Assembly: GCF_001043055.1 (NCBI RefSeq)
Contig: NZ_JYLF01000002.1
Location: 558,001-622,000 of the forward strand
Reading direction: 5' to 3'
DNA: 64,000 bases
Source of the DNA: Pseudomonas weihenstephanensis
GTDB lineage: Bacteria > Pseudomonadota > Gammaproteobacteria > Pseudomonadales > Pseudomonadaceae
Under the pieces are notes generated by a model, which saw only the letters and a program-made list of their open reading frames with translations, did no database searches and was not told where the DNA came from. The first letter of the stretch is position 1. Each line of letters begins with the position of its first letter. This document shows positions 34,304 to 44,180 of the stretch, in pieces. Position numbers and translations under genes: made by a program.

Positions 34304-35251
34304 GTGAAAAGAGTTCATGTGGCTGCGGCCGTTATCCGAGGCGCTGACGGCAGAATTTTGATCGCTCGTCGTGCTGATACCCAGCATCAAGGCGGTCTGT
34401 GGGAGTTTCCCGGCGGCAAAGTTGAAGCGGGCGAGACCGTCAGCGCCGCATTGAGCCGTGAGCTTAAAGAGGAGCTGGGGATTGGCGTCACGGCTGCTCG
34501 TCCGCTGATCAAGGTTCAGCATGACTACCCTGACAAGCAGGTGCTGCTGGATGTGTGGGAGGTTTCTTCATTCACGGGCGAACCTCATGGTGCAGAAGGT
34601 CAGCCTCTGGCGTGGGTCAATCCACGCGATTTGATGAATTATCAATTCCCCCAGGCCAATCAGGCCATTGTGGCGGCCGCACGTTTACCGGACCAATACC
34701 TCATCACCCCGGACGGCTTGGAAACGCCGGAGTTGTTGCGCGGCTTGCAGAAGGCCATTGCGGGCGGCATCAAGCTGGTCTCGTTGCGCGCCCCCAATGG
34801 CTATGACCCCAAATACCGCGACCTTGCTGTGGATGCTACGGGGCTGTGTGCGGGCAAAGCGCAACTGATGCTCAAGGGGCCTTTGGAGTGGCTGGGCGAC
34901 TTTCCTTCTGCCGGTTGGCATTTGACGGCGGCGCAGTTACGAAAATACGCACCTAAAGGCCGGCCGCTGGCGAAAGACCGCTGGTTGGCAGCCTCGTGCC
35001 ATAACGCTGAAGAGTTGGCGCTGGCAGAGCAGATGGATGTGGATTTTGTGACGTTGTCACCGGTGTTGCCTACCCCAACGCATCCCGATACGGCGCCGTT
35101 GGGCTGGGAGCAAGCGCAGCAATTGATCGAAGGTTTTAGCAAGCCTGTATTTGTGCTGGGCGGGCTTGGGCCTGCCGACCGTCAGCAGGCATGGGAAATC
35201 GGCGCACAAGGTATCGCGGGGATTCGTGCGCTTTGGCCACAAACGGCCTGA
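34304..35251 (+). CDS. Nudix hydrolase fused to a thiamine-phosphate-synthase-like domain
   Basis: 315 aa from GTG 34304 (AAAGGAAG Shine-Dalgarno); the longer frame to 34253 is not needed. The N-terminal MutT-type domain (residues 1-130) has the full Nudix box GGKVEAGETVSAALSRELKEEL. A C-terminal TIM-barrel, ThiE/TenI-like domain (residues 140-315: RAPNGYDPKYRDLAVDAT, ARSLTL replaced by LVSLRAPN) ends with VFVLGGLGPADRQQAWEIGAQGIAGIRALW. It may remove oxidised nucleotides (MutT-like) with the C-terminal domain acting as a module of uncertain catalytic state. The same fusion occurs in other pseudomonads next to argJ (PA4400). Confidence 0.88.
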   Translation: MKRVHVAAAVIRGADGRILIARRADTQHQGGLWEFPGGKVEAGETVSAALSRELKEELGIGVTAARPLIKVQHDYPDKQVLLDVWEVSSFTGEPHGAEGQPLAWVNPRDLMNYQFPQANQAIVAAARLPDQYLITPDGLETPELLRGLQKAIAGGIKLVSLRAPNGYDPKYRDLAVDATGLCAGKAQLMLKGPLEWLGDFPSAGWHLTAAQLRKYAPKGRPLAKDRWLAASCHNAEELALAEQMDVDFVTLSPVLPTPTHPDTAPLGWEQAQQLIEGFSKPVFVLGGLGPADRQQAWEIGAQGIAGIRALWPQTA

Positions 35252-35318
35252 GATGCGCTGTTGCCACTGATGAGTAATACGCGCCAGCGTGCGGGCATAG
35301 CGGTTGCCCCCCTTGAAT

Positions 35319-35339
35319 GCGGTGCCTCAGAAGCACCGC
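35319..35339. repeat. Hairpin in convergent gap
   Basis: A perfect 7-base stem GCGGTGC / GCACCGC with loop CTCAGAA. It lies between the Nudix-ThiE gene and the convergent cobalamin adenosyltransferase gene. It has no T-run, so termination by this structure is uncertain; the surrounding 150 bases contain no gene. Confidence 0.4.
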
Positions 35340-35408
35340 GGTCATCGGGATTGCGAGCGCTTCGCCATCGGCCTCACCTCGGCACTTTCGGTGTGGCGCG
35401 AGGTCGCT

Positions 35409-35990
35409 TCACGCTTGGGGGTTGGGAGCGGCCTGCCACAGAATCTCCGCAATGCCCTGGCGCTTGGCAATCAAGCGGGCGGCCACAAACAGCAGGTCTG
35501 ATAACCGATTGATGTAAGCCAGCCCCGGACCTGTCAGTGGTTCCAGTGCATTGAGCTGCTGGCAGCGGCGTTCAGCGCTGCGGGCCAGGCTGCGGCAAAC
35601 GTGCGCTTGGGCAATCAGCATCGAGCCACCGGGCAGTATGAAGTTTTCCAGGGGGCCCAGTTCCTCGTTCCAGCGATCAATTGCGGTTTCCAGCCGCATC
35701 ACTTCAGCGTTGTCGAGCGCCTGATAAGCTGGCATCGCCAGTTCGCCCCCCAGATCGAACAATCGATGCTGGCAAGGTTCAAGCACTTCAGACACCTCAA
35801 TCAAACCTGCGTGTTGGGCGGTGTGTTCGTGGAGTCCGGCCAGCAACACGCCCAGCTGGCTGTTGAGCGAATCGACTTCGCCGATGGCCTCTATGCGAGG
35901 GTGATCCTTGGGCACGCGTCGGCCATCGCCCAGACCTGTTTCGCCCTTGTCACCCGTGCGGGTGTAAATCTTGGATAAGCGAAAGCCCAT
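35409..35990 (-). CDS. PduO-type cob(I)yrinic acid a,c-diamide adenosyltransferase
   Basis: 193 aa. Characteristic N-terminal KIYTRTGDKGETGLGDGRR motif with ATP binding, then EAIGEVDSLNSQLG, and a five-helix bundle (YQALDNAEVMRLETAIDRW...LGPLENFILPGGS) ending with the conserved RSAERRCQQL helix. It attaches the adenosyl group to cob(I)alamin. Two bases separate it from the upstream sensor kinase stop on the same strand, so it is in the panE-kinase-adenosyltransferase operon; the functional link to a sensor kinase is not obvious. No cobalamin riboswitch seen. Confidence 0.88.
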   Translation of the reverse strand: MGFRLSKIYTRTGDKGETGLGDGRRVPKDHPRIEAIGEVDSLNSQLGVLLAGLHEHTAQHAGLIEVSEVLEPCQHRLFDLGGELAMPAYQALDNAEVMRLETAIDRWNEELGPLENFILPGGSMLIAQAHVCRSLARSAERRCQQLNALEPLTGPGLAYINRLSDLLFVAARLIAKRQGIAEILWQAAPNPQA

Positions 35991-35992
35991 GT

Positions 35993-38017
35993 CTACAGTT
36001 CCACCTTGGTTGATTCATGTGCGGGCATCAGCGGCAAGCGCAGGGTAAAGCAGGTGCCTTGACCCATTGTTGAGTGCACTTCCATTTGCCCTTTGTGGTT
36101 GTTGGTAATAATGAAGTACGACACGCAAAGCCCCAACCCGGTCCCTTGCCCGACTTCTTTGGTGGTGAAAAAGGGTTCAAAGATACGTTTGCGTACGTGC
36201 TCAGGCATGCCTGCGCCATTGTCTTCGACCTGTATTTCTGCCCACGGCGGGTTCAGTTTTGTGCGCAGGGTGATACGCCCCGGTTCGCTGGGGTCTTTGC
36301 GCTGATGAATGGCCTGTGCCGCGTTTTTAAGCAAGTTCAGTAACACTTGCTCAAGCTCGTTGGGAATGCCGGGGACGGGACCCAGCTGGAGGTCGAACTG
36401 ACGAATGATGGCCTGCCCTTTGAAATCAAAACCCAGCGCCAGATCGAAGTCATTACTGGCAATGTCCAGGGCCTGTTCAATCAGGGCGGGCAAGTCACAG
36501 GGACTCATTTGTCGATTGCTGCGACGGCTAAAACTCAGCATGTGGGTGACAATTTTGGCCGCGCGGGTGCCCGCTTGCTGGATACCGTCCAGTAGCTTGG
36601 GGATGTCGCGCGCGTGTAAATATTGGTTAATGGCCGCCAGATCTACGCCTGCTGCGATTGCCTGTTCAATGTTCTTGGGCAGTTCATTCGACAAGCGCCT
36701 GCGGATGTTCTGCACGTTATGCAAGATGGCCCCCAAGGGGTTGTTGATCTCGTGGGCCATGCCTGCGGCTAACCCGCCGACAGAGAGCATCTTTTCGGAC
36801 TGCACCATCATGTCCTCCAGCGAAAGGCGCTGTGTGATGTCATCGATCCGAATCACCGCGCCGCGTCCGCCATCGCCCATTAATGGGTAAAAAGTCAGTG
36901 CGTAGTGTTTGGGTTCATCGTTTTGAAGCCAGGTGACGCGCTCAATTTTTACCACGCGATGTTGCTCGATGGTGTCCTTAATCTGCCTCAGGTACGGCTT
37001 GAGGGGCGCAAACGCTTGATAAACAGGCTGGTTCAGGGCTTCGTCCAGCCGTGTACCCGAAAGCGCGCTGGCTTCCTGGTTCCACTGGGTGACGTAAAGT
37101 TGCTCATCCAGTGCAATCAGAGCCGAAGGCATGGAGTCGATGATGTTGTTGAGGTAGAGCTGGAAGCCGGTCAGCTTTTTCTCGATTTTGCTGCGTACTT
37201 GCACTTCAAGTTCCAGCTTGCGATTGGTGTGGCGGGTTTCCTGTGCCAGTGCTTGCGCCTGGTCGTAGGCGGCCTGAGCTTGATCCCGGGCGCGTTTGAG
37301 CTCCTGCTCGCGCGCTTCAATACGCGACAACATCGTATTAAACGCTTCCGCCAGGCTGCCAATTTCGTCGTGATTACCCGGCGTTGCCCGCAATGCGTAG
37401 TTCTCTTCGCGAGTCACCTGACGCGACAGTACTTCAAGTTGATGAATGGGTTGGGTGATCAGGCGTTTGATCTGGCGCGCGATCACGAGCCACAGCAAAA
37501 CGCTGAACACCAAAATGCCAAGGCTGGCAGTGAGCGTGCCGGTGTAGAAGGCCATGGGCAGCTCACTGCTGGCCACCAGCAGCAAGTGCCCGGGGGGCTG
37601 ATCCCCCTGGGGGAGTGGCGTAACGTGATGGCTGCGCAGCTCTGTCAGGCTCCAGGCGTCGATCTGCGCGAAGTGCTCGGGCAAGGGCAAATGTTCGCCA
37701 TGCTGCAATTGCGCCAGTAAATTGCCGGCGCTGTCATAAATTGCCCCGGCCCGCAGGGGGGCGTAGCTGCCAATGGTTTTGAGCAGTGCCTTGGCGCTTT
37801 GTGCAGAGTCCAGAGCCTGTGCCATCAGGTCAGGATTAGAGGCCAGGCTGCCCAGTGTTTGCAGCGCTTGGGGAGCGGTGCTTTCGTGGGAAATCCAGTA
37901 AGCCACACTGACAAAGGTCAGGTTGGCGACCACTAGCACGGTCGCCAACAGTACGAGCAGGGCGGCCAGCAACTTCTGGCCTACCGGAAGGTTTTCAAGG
38001 CGCTGGCGTAAAGGCAT
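35993..38017 (-). CDS. Membrane sensor histidine kinase with HAMP and PAS domains
   Basis: 674 aa from the ATG at 38017; a longer frame to 38104 is probably spurious. TM1 about residues 15-41, periplasmic sensor domain about 42-158 (no strong homology), TM2 about 160-181, HAMP 182-235, coiled coil, PAS about 290-400 (SALIALDEQLYVTQWN), then H422 in GMAHEINNPLGA as the phospho-acceptor. HATPase_c has NELEQVLLNLLKNAAQAI and GTGLGLCVSYFII. No receiver gene adjoins; corresponds to PA4398-type kinases of the panE-yajQ neighbourhood. It lies in an operon with panE upstream. Confidence 0.85.
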   Translation of the reverse strand: MPLRQRLENLPVGQKLLAALLVLLATVLVVANLTFVSVAYWISHESTAPQALQTLGSLASNPDLMAQALDSAQSAKALLKTIGSYAPLRAGAIYDSAGNLLAQLQHGEHLPLPEHFAQIDAWSLTELRSHHVTPLPQGDQPPGHLLLVASSELPMAFYTGTLTASLGILVFSVLLWLVIARQIKRLITQPIHQLEVLSRQVTREENYALRATPGNHDEIGSLAEAFNTMLSRIEAREQELKRARDQAQAAYDQAQALAQETRHTNRKLELEVQVRSKIEKKLTGFQLYLNNIIDSMPSALIALDEQLYVTQWNQEASALSGTRLDEALNQPVYQAFAPLKPYLRQIKDTIEQHRVVKIERVTWLQNDEPKHYALTFYPLMGDGGRGAVIRIDDITQRLSLEDMMVQSEKMLSVGGLAAGMAHEINNPLGAILHNVQNIRRRLSNELPKNIEQAIAAGVDLAAINQYLHARDIPKLLDGIQQAGTRAAKIVTHMLSFSRRSNRQMSPCDLPALIEQALDIASNDFDLALGFDFKGQAIIRQFDLQLGPVPGIPNELEQVLLNLLKNAAQAIHQRKDPSEPGRITLRTKLNPPWAEIQVEDNGAGMPEHVRKRIFEPFFTTKEVGQGTGLGLCVSYFIITNNHKGQMEVHSTMGQGTCFTLRLPLMPAHESTKVEL

Positions 38018-38064
38018 GACGTAGCCGTATGAGGGGCAGATAAGCGGGCAGGTTAGCGCGTAGC

Positions 38065-39051
<987 letters not shown>

Positions 39052-39052
39052 C

Positions 39053-39058
39053 TATAAT
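39053..39058 (+). promoter_or_regulatory. Putative -10 box of the yajQ promoter
   Basis: A consensus TATAAT, 76 bases upstream of the yajQ start and within the panE-yajQ divergent gap. A -35 match is weak (AGTCAA or CAGTCA at 17-18 base spacing), so this is a partial prediction. Confidence 0.5.
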
Positions 39059-39133
39059 GCCCGCGCATTCTAACTGTCAGGCCAGGCGCGCTCCATCTGT
39101 GTTGTGCGCGCCCTTTATTTTGGAGATAAACAC

Positions 39134-39619
39134 ATGCCGTCGTTCGACGTGGTATCCGAACTGGACAAGCACGAAGTCACCAACGCAGTCGAAAACGCTG
39201 TGAAGGAGCTGGACCGCCGTTACGACCTCAAAGGCAAAGGCTCCTTTGAGTTCAAGGAAAAAGACCTGACCGTCAACATGACCGCGGAGGCAGACTTCCA
39301 GCTGGAAGCCATGATTGAGATCCTGAAGTTGGCGTTGGTCAAGCGCAAAATCGATGCGCAGTGCCTTGAGATCAAAGATGCCTATGCCTCGGGCAAGTTG
39401 ATGAAGCAGGAAGTGGTGCTCAAAGAAGGCATCGACAAAGAGCTGGCGAAGAAAATCGTTGCTCACGTCAAAGACGCTAAGCTCAAAGTGCAGGCTGCCA
39501 TACAAGGTGAGCAAGTACGCATCACCGGCAAGAAGCGTGACGACCTGCAAGAAGCGATTGCGGCCTTGCGCGCCAAGACGTTTGACTTACCATTGCAGTT
39601 CAACAACTTCCGCGATTGA
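39134..39619 (+). CDS. yajQ: YajQ-family cyclic-di-GMP-binding protein
   Basis: 161 aa from ATG 39134 (GGAG ribosome site; ATG 39134 is standard). [49 protein letters not shown] and the C-terminal [12 protein letters not shown].. are the two-RNP-fold YajQ hallmark. The family binds c-di-GMP and nucleic acids, and in Xanthomonas regulates with CLP. Located between panE and the MscS gene as in PA4394-4397. Confidence 0.95.
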   Translation: MPSFDVVSELDKHEVTNAVENAVKELDRRYDLKGKGSFEFKEKDLTVNMTAEADFQLEAMIEILKLALVKRKIDAQCLEIKDAYASGKLMKQEVVLKEGIDKELAKKIVAHVKDAKLKVQAAIQGEQVRITGKKRDDLQEAIAALRAKTFDLPLQFNNFRD

Positions 39620-39761
39620 TCAATGATCATTGGCCGTGGGGGAACCTATGGCGATCATTGACGTCCGAGTGTCCCGGGCACTGCACAAGCGATTGAGCGT
39701 TGCCGTTCAATCGTTTAGCTGAATACATAACGTCGCCGGGTATCGGTACGAGGAGAAGTAA

Positions 39762-40601
39762 ATGGATTTGAACGCTGAAGTCGATCAGTTGATCAAGGCC
39801 TCTCAAGCCTGGATCCCGATGATCATGGAGTACGGAAGCCGTGTGCTGTTGGCGCTGATTACGCTGGCGGTGGGCTGGTGGTTGATCAACCGTTTGACCG
39901 CCAAGCTGGGTAACTTGCTGGCCTTGCGCAAGGCCGATCTGGCACTGCAAGGCTTTATCAGCAGCCTGGCCAACATCATCCTCAAGGTCCTGTTGGTGGT
40001 CAGCGTGGCCTCCATGATTGGCATTCAAACCACATCGTTCGTTGCGGCGATCGGTGCGGCGGGCCTGGCGATCGGTTTGGCACTGCAAGGCAGCCTGGCA
40101 AACTTTGCCGGCGGGGTGCTGATCCTGTTGTTCCGTCCATTCAAGATCGGTGACTGGATTGAGGCGCAAGGTATCAGCGGTACCGTTGACAGCATCCAGA
40201 TCTTCCACACGGTGCTGCGTACCGGTGATAACAAAACAGTCATTGTGCCGAACGGTAATCTGTCCAACGGCATCATCACCAACTACAACCGTCAACCGAC
40301 GCGCAAGGTGGTGTTTGATGTGGGCGTGGATTACGAGGCCGATCTGCAAAAGGTGCGTGAAGTGTTGCTGGCCCTGGCCGATGACCCGCGCGTACTGAAA
40401 GACCCGGCGCCAGTGGTGGTTGTGACCACGCTGGGGGACAGTGCGATCACTATGTCGTTGAGAGCATGGGTCGATACACCTAATTACTGGGATGTATTGT
40501 TCATGTTCAATGAGCAGTCGCGTGATCGGCTGAAGGCTGCAAATATTGATATTCCTTTCCCGCAGCGTGTCATACGAGTGGTGCAAGAGCGGGCAGAGTA
40601 A
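39762..40601 (+). CDS. mscS: Small MscS-family mechanosensitive channel
   Basis: 279 aa. Three N-terminal TM helices (about residues 20-45, 60-90, 95-125), with pore-lining TM3 AAIGAAGLAIGLALQGSLANFAGGVLIL in the MscS pattern. A cytoplasmic beta and alpha-beta domain follows (FRPFKIGDWIEAQGISGTV and ending VVVTTLGDSAITMSLRAW). It releases solutes during hypo-osmotic shock. Length 279 is close to E. coli MscS (286). GAGGAGAAG precedes ATG 39762, and a hairpin lies downstream. Confidence 0.93.
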   Translation: MDLNAEVDQLIKASQAWIPMIMEYGSRVLLALITLAVGWWLINRLTAKLGNLLALRKADLALQGFISSLANIILKVLLVVSVASMIGIQTTSFVAAIGAAGLAIGLALQGSLANFAGGVLILLFRPFKIGDWIEAQGISGTVDSIQIFHTVLRTGDNKTVIVPNGNLSNGIITNYNRQPTRKVVFDVGVDYEADLQKVREVLLALADDPRVLKDPAPVVVVTTLGDSAITMSLRAWVDTPNYWDVLFMFNEQSRDRLKAANIDIPFPQRVIRVVQERAE

Positions 40602-40656
40602 CAAGTTGCAGCGAGTGCCAGCGAATGCCTGATTTAGATCATCAGGGATGAGCAGC

Positions 40657-40690
40657 AATTAAGGAGGCGAAAGCCTCCTTAATTGTTTCT
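40657..40690 (+). terminator. Hairpin after the MscS gene
   Basis: A perfect 12-base stem AATTAAGGAGGC / GCCTCCTTAATT with tetraloop GAAA (40657-40684), followed by GTTTCT. The T-run is short but the GAAA loop and stability make termination likely. Confidence 0.7.
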
Positions 40691-40774
40691 GGCGTTTGTT
40701 TATAGGTGTTGATAGCCGGTGCATTGCATCTAATAAGTTAGTTAGCTTGCTATATAGATAACTTTTGACCGTGC

Positions 40775-40814
40775 AAAAAAAACCATGCCCTTATGCAAGG
40801 GCATGGTTTTTTCT
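40775..40814. terminator. Bidirectional Rho-independent terminator of the OprD-family porin
   Basis: Stem AACCATGCCCTT / AAGGGCATGGTT with loop ATGC and flanking A- and T-runs (six or more on each side). It ends the minus-strand porin transcript and can also act on the plus strand. Confidence 0.92.
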
Positions 40815-40849
40815 GAAGCGTCTCTGCAATGAAGGCGTTGGGGCGCTTA

Positions 40850-42127
40850 TTACAGAATGTTCAGCGGGTATTCAACGATGACGCGAACGTCGTTGGTGTC
40901 TACGCCGTAGTTGCTGGTGGTGCGGTAGATCGCGCTACGCAGGCGGAAGGACAAGTCTTTGGCCGGGCCTTCTTGCATCACGTATTTGCTTTCGAAGTTG
41001 AACTCGTGCTCTTTGCCTTCGCCGTCGGTGGTGGAGATGTTGTCACCGGTGACGTAGCGCGTCATGAAGCTCAGGCCAGGCACGCCGTAGGAGGCCATGT
41101 TCAGGTCGTAGCGCGCCTGCCAGGAGCGTTCGTCTTTGCCGTTGAAGTCGGAGTACTGCACGGAGTTGGCGAGGAAAATAGTGCCACCGCCGTCTACGCC
41201 ATAGTAGTAACCGCTGTCACCGGTTGAGCGCTGGTGAGCCAGGGTGAACTTGTGAGCGCCGAGGCTGTAAGCCGCTGCCAAACTCCAGATTTTGTTGTCG
41301 ACATCGCCCGCCAGTTCCTTGCCTTGGCTGGAGGTCCGGTAGCCGTTGAAGTCGAAGTTAAGGGCTTGGGATTCAGCGATTGGCAGGGTGTAGTTCAGGT
41401 TGACGTATTGCTTCTTGAAGTAGTCGTCAACGTCGGACGCTGCCACGCCACCGACGAAATTGTCAGTGAACTGGTAGGTCGCCCCCGCAATGTTTGCAGA
41501 AGGCAGGTGCAGGCTGTCGTGGAACATGCCGGTTTGCGAGCTGATGCCGGTAAAGCGACCTGCGGTCAGCTCAAGACCTTTGATTTCTTTGCTGGTGATC
41601 AATGTCCCGGTGGCCACTTCAGGCAGCAAGCGGCTGTCGTCGGTAGAGAAAACCGGGCTGGCCACGAACTGGTTGCCGTATTTCAGTACGGTGTCGGACA
41701 GGCGGAACTTTACAGCGCCACCGATTTTCGATTGGGTGTCTTCCGGAGAGCCATCGCTTTTGGTTGCGAACAGGCCGTTACCTTGACGACCTGCGCCGCC
41801 GTCCAGACGCACGGTGCCCATGGCAAATGCATCAACGCCCACCCCAATGGTGCCTTGGGTGAAGCCGGATTCGTAGTTAAGCAGTTCGCTCAGGCCCCAG
41901 TCTTCGCGATAGCCGCTTTTGTAAGGATGGCCGCCCGCCTCACCGTTTTTGCTGATGTTGCCAGCGCCATTACGGTAATCACGGTTCATGTAAAGCATGC
42001 GAGTTTTAGAAGTCAGTGTGCTGTCTTCAATAAAGCCCTTGGCGTCATCTTGGGACGAGGCCATTGCGAACTGTGTAGTGCCGGCTGAAACAGCCAGTGC
42101 GATCATGCTCCACTTCATCACGCGCAT
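40850..42127 (-). CDS. OprD-family outer-membrane porin
   Basis: 425 aa. Signal peptide (MKWSMIALAVSAGTTQFAMA) followed by an OprD-type beta-barrel: FIEDSTLTSKTRMLYMNRDYRNG at the mature N-terminus, repeated amphipathic strands and a C-terminal VRVIVEYPLNIL ending. OprD family porins (OprD, OprE, OprQ, OpdX) import amino acids, peptides or aromatic acids in Pseudomonas; the subfamily cannot be given with confidence. Its 748-base upstream region carries no gene. A strong terminator is at its 3' end. Confidence 0.9.
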   Translation of the reverse strand: MRVMKWSMIALAVSAGTTQFAMASSQDDAKGFIEDSTLTSKTRMLYMNRDYRNGAGNISKNGEAGGHPYKSGYREDWGLSELLNYESGFTQGTIGVGVDAFAMGTVRLDGGAGRQGNGLFATKSDGSPEDTQSKIGGAVKFRLSDTVLKYGNQFVASPVFSTDDSRLLPEVATGTLITSKEIKGLELTAGRFTGISSQTGMFHDSLHLPSANIAGATYQFTDNFVGGVAASDVDDYFKKQYVNLNYTLPIAESQALNFDFNGYRTSSQGKELAGDVDNKIWSLAAAYSLGAHKFTLAHQRSTGDSGYYYGVDGGGTIFLANSVQYSDFNGKDERSWQARYDLNMASYGVPGLSFMTRYVTGDNISTTDGEGKEHEFNFESKYVMQEGPAKDLSFRLRSAIYRTTSNYGVDTNDVRVIVEYPLNIL

Positions 42128-42875
42128 CGTGATTTGCTCCTTTGGTTTTAGGAAGAGTACTGCCGTCCCACCTGAATTTTTATCTGGGCGGCTCTTTCTT
42201 TTTGTGTCGGCGCAAACTTATATCACGCCGACCTTATTGGCGATACTTACCCTCAAAAGCTTTCAGCTTCTTTACAGATACGTCGCAAAACAGATTTTTG
42301 ATGACGTAAATGTGCAGCAGTCATAAGGTTTGAACGGGCTGTTGAAACTACGAGCAGGGCTAAACACATGGCGCGATGTTGTGTGTCCACGGTTTAACAA
42401 CTCCAATTTTCTGTGGCTGAGCTATGGTTATTTAGCGTAGAGCCTTACGTCCCTTGGCTGGCTCTTGCGACTATGTACGAGCTTTATGCAACAAGCATGC
42501 TCAAAGTGGCGATGTCATGAAAAATAATTGATTTGTGCCCTGGTCTGCCTCTAAACCCCGATAAAGCGAGGGCGATGCTTGTATGGGTTTCATCTTTGCG
42601 GATGCCTGGCTCCCCGCGTGCCAGCGCTGAAGTGTTCCGGCCAGCCTAAAGCGTTACCGGTTAACACCTGTTTGGGTACGCGGTGACGTTTGGCTGCACT
42701 AAAAGCATTCGTGTTGTTCTCTTTTGGTGCAGCAGTGTCTGAACGCTGTTTGGATCGGGTGTGATGCGAGCTTCAATCAAGGGTATCCTGCGCCTTTGCC
42801 GTCTGGCGCTTGATGAGTCTCATCGGTGTGAGTCGAGCTGCAAAAAAAACCACCCTTCGAACAGGAGACCGTTCA
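42128..42875. other. Long divergent intergenic region, porin and HIT genes
   Basis: 748 bases without a convincing gene. It carries the promoters of the minus-strand porin and plus-strand HIT-slyX genes. The imperfect pair GCCGTCCCA...TGGGCGGC at about 42161-42191 lies in the porin leader. Short ORFs overlapping 41997-42326 have no ribosome site. Porin leaders of this length often hold regulatory sites; none is identifiable by eye. Confidence 0.4.
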
Positions 42876-43307
42876 GTGTTCGCTTTGGATTCACGGCTTA
42901 AACAGGACACCTGGCTGATAGGGGATTTCCCTTTGTGCAGCCTGCTGCTGTCCAATGACTCAAATTACCCCTGGTTTATTCTGGTGCCGCGGCGCGAGGG
43001 TATAAGTGAATTGTTTCAATTGGATGACGGTGATCAGCAGCTTATGTGGCGTGAAACTAACGCCTTGGCGCGCGTGCTGAAGGAGGTACTGGGTGCCGAT
43101 AAAATGAATGTTGCCACGTTAGGTAATGTGGTCAGCCAGCTGCATATGCATGTCATTGCGCGCTATACCGCTGACGTGGCGTGGCCAGGCCCTGTGTGGG
43201 GTAAATTTCCTGCCAGGCCTTACACCGCAGATGAAGTGGTCGGGCTTTGTAAGCAGCTAAAACCTGTTTTGGGCGATAACTTCACTTTTTCGGAGGTTGT
43301 GGCGTGA
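42876..43307 (+). CDS. HIT-domain protein
   Basis: 143 aa from GTG 42876 (AGGAG upstream; a longer frame from 42810 exists). [18 protein letters not shown] opens the typical pseudomonad HIT protein, ILVPRREGI follows, and the HIT signature QLHMHVIAR (H-x-H-x-H form) lies at about residues 90-98. HIT proteins hydrolyse dinucleoside polyphosphates or nucleotide adducts. Its stop overlaps slyX by 4 bases (GTGA), so both form one operon. Confidence 0.85.
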   Translation: MFALDSRLKQDTWLIGDFPLCSLLLSNDSNYPWFILVPRREGISELFQLDDGDQQLMWRETNALARVLKEVLGADKMNVATLGNVVSQLHMHVIARYTADVAWPGPVWGKFPARPYTADEVVGLCKQLKPVLGDNFTFSEVVA

Positions 43308-43510
43308 CATTAGAAGCGCGAGTTATGGACCTTGAAAGTCGTTTGGCTTTTCAGGATGACACCATTCAGGCACTGAATGATGTGTTGGTCGCACAGCAAA
43401 ACGCAGTGGATCGTTTGCAGATGCAAATCGCTGCCTTGCTCAAGCGCCAGGAAGAAATGGGCGGCCAGTTTGAGTCCTTTGACGATGAAGCACCGCCGCC
43501 ACATTATTAA
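43304..43510 (+). CDS. slyX: SlyX
   Basis: 68 aa, GTG start overlapping the HIT gene stop. Entirely coiled coil: [40 protein letters not shown], ending PPPHY as in all SlyX proteins. Function is unknown, with association to lysis in E. coli. The Rho-independent terminator is immediately downstream. Confidence 0.9.
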   Translation: MTLEARVMDLESRLAFQDDTIQALNDVLVAQQNAVDRLQMQIAALLKRQEEMGGQFESFDDEAPPPHY

Positions 43511-43525
43511 TACGTTCCACCGGCG

Positions 43526-43568
43526 AAAAAAAACCGCGATCAGCCTGGCTGGTCGCGGTTTTTTTTGG
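43526..43568. terminator. Bidirectional Rho-independent terminator
   Basis: CCGCGATCAGCC / GGCTGGTCGCGG (one G-T wobble) flanked by A8 and T8. It lies between convergent slyX and the cold-shock protein gene and serves both. Confidence 0.92.
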
Positions 43569-43577
43569 GGTATGAAA

Positions 43578-44180
43578 TCAGCGGCGTGGCAATGCTGCGA
43601 TAACGTCTTCTGCCTGCAAGCCTTTGTCGCGGTTCATGACCGAGAACTCGACACGTTGGCCTTCGACCAGAACGCGATGACCTTCACCGCGAATGGCACG
43701 AAAGTGCACGAAAATATCATCACCCGAGTCGCGTGAGATAAAGCCGAACCCTTTTGAGGTGTTAAACCACTTCACCGTTCCAGTGTCGCGGTTAGTCATG
43801 TCGTAATTTTGCGTGGCTTGCGAGGGGGATGACTTGTAGAAGCTCACGGCCAGATGAAGCGCAACGGCTAGCACGGCCGGTGCAAGGCTAAGCAGGACGG
43901 CAGGCTGGTCGCCGATTGGCAACAGCAAGCCAAACAAGGTCAATGTCTGCAAAACAACAGACAGTACCAAGAGGGCGCTGACCAGGTTTTGCAGGTGATG
44001 GCGCGCACCTTTATTCCAGAACGGAATGACGGGAGCGAGTGTCAGGTTGAGCAGGCCGAGAAAGGCCAGGTAGAGGGCATCAGCGTGTTGGAGGTACGGA
44101 ACGGCGTCGGGCTGTAGGCTGGGTATAAAGGACAGCAGCAAGGCAGCTGTTCCCGTCACCAAGTGGACGATTTTCAACAT
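43578..44180 (-). CDS. Membrane protein fused to a C-terminal cold-shock domain
   Basis: 200 aa. An N-terminal half with four TM helices (about residues 5-20, 35-55, 65-85, 90-113: [65 protein letters not shown]) precedes a cold-shock domain ([28 protein letters not shown]; residues 134-198). The RNP1-like KGFGFI and RNP2-like VFVHF (here IFVHF) are intact, so nucleic-acid binding at the membrane is likely. This fusion differs from free CspA proteins. Convergent with slyX; the 778-base region beyond its start is AT-rich and unassigned. Confidence 0.85.
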   Translation of the reverse strand: MLKIVHLVTGTAALLLSFIPSLQPDAVPYLQHADALYLAFLGLLNLTLAPVIPFWNKGARHHLQNLVSALLVLSVVLQTLTLFGLLLPIGDQPAVLLSLAPAVLAVALHLAVSFYKSSPSQATQNYDMTNRDTGTVKWFNTSKGFGFISRDSGDDIFVHFRAIRGEGHRVLVEGQRVEFSVMNRDKGLQAEDVIAALPRR

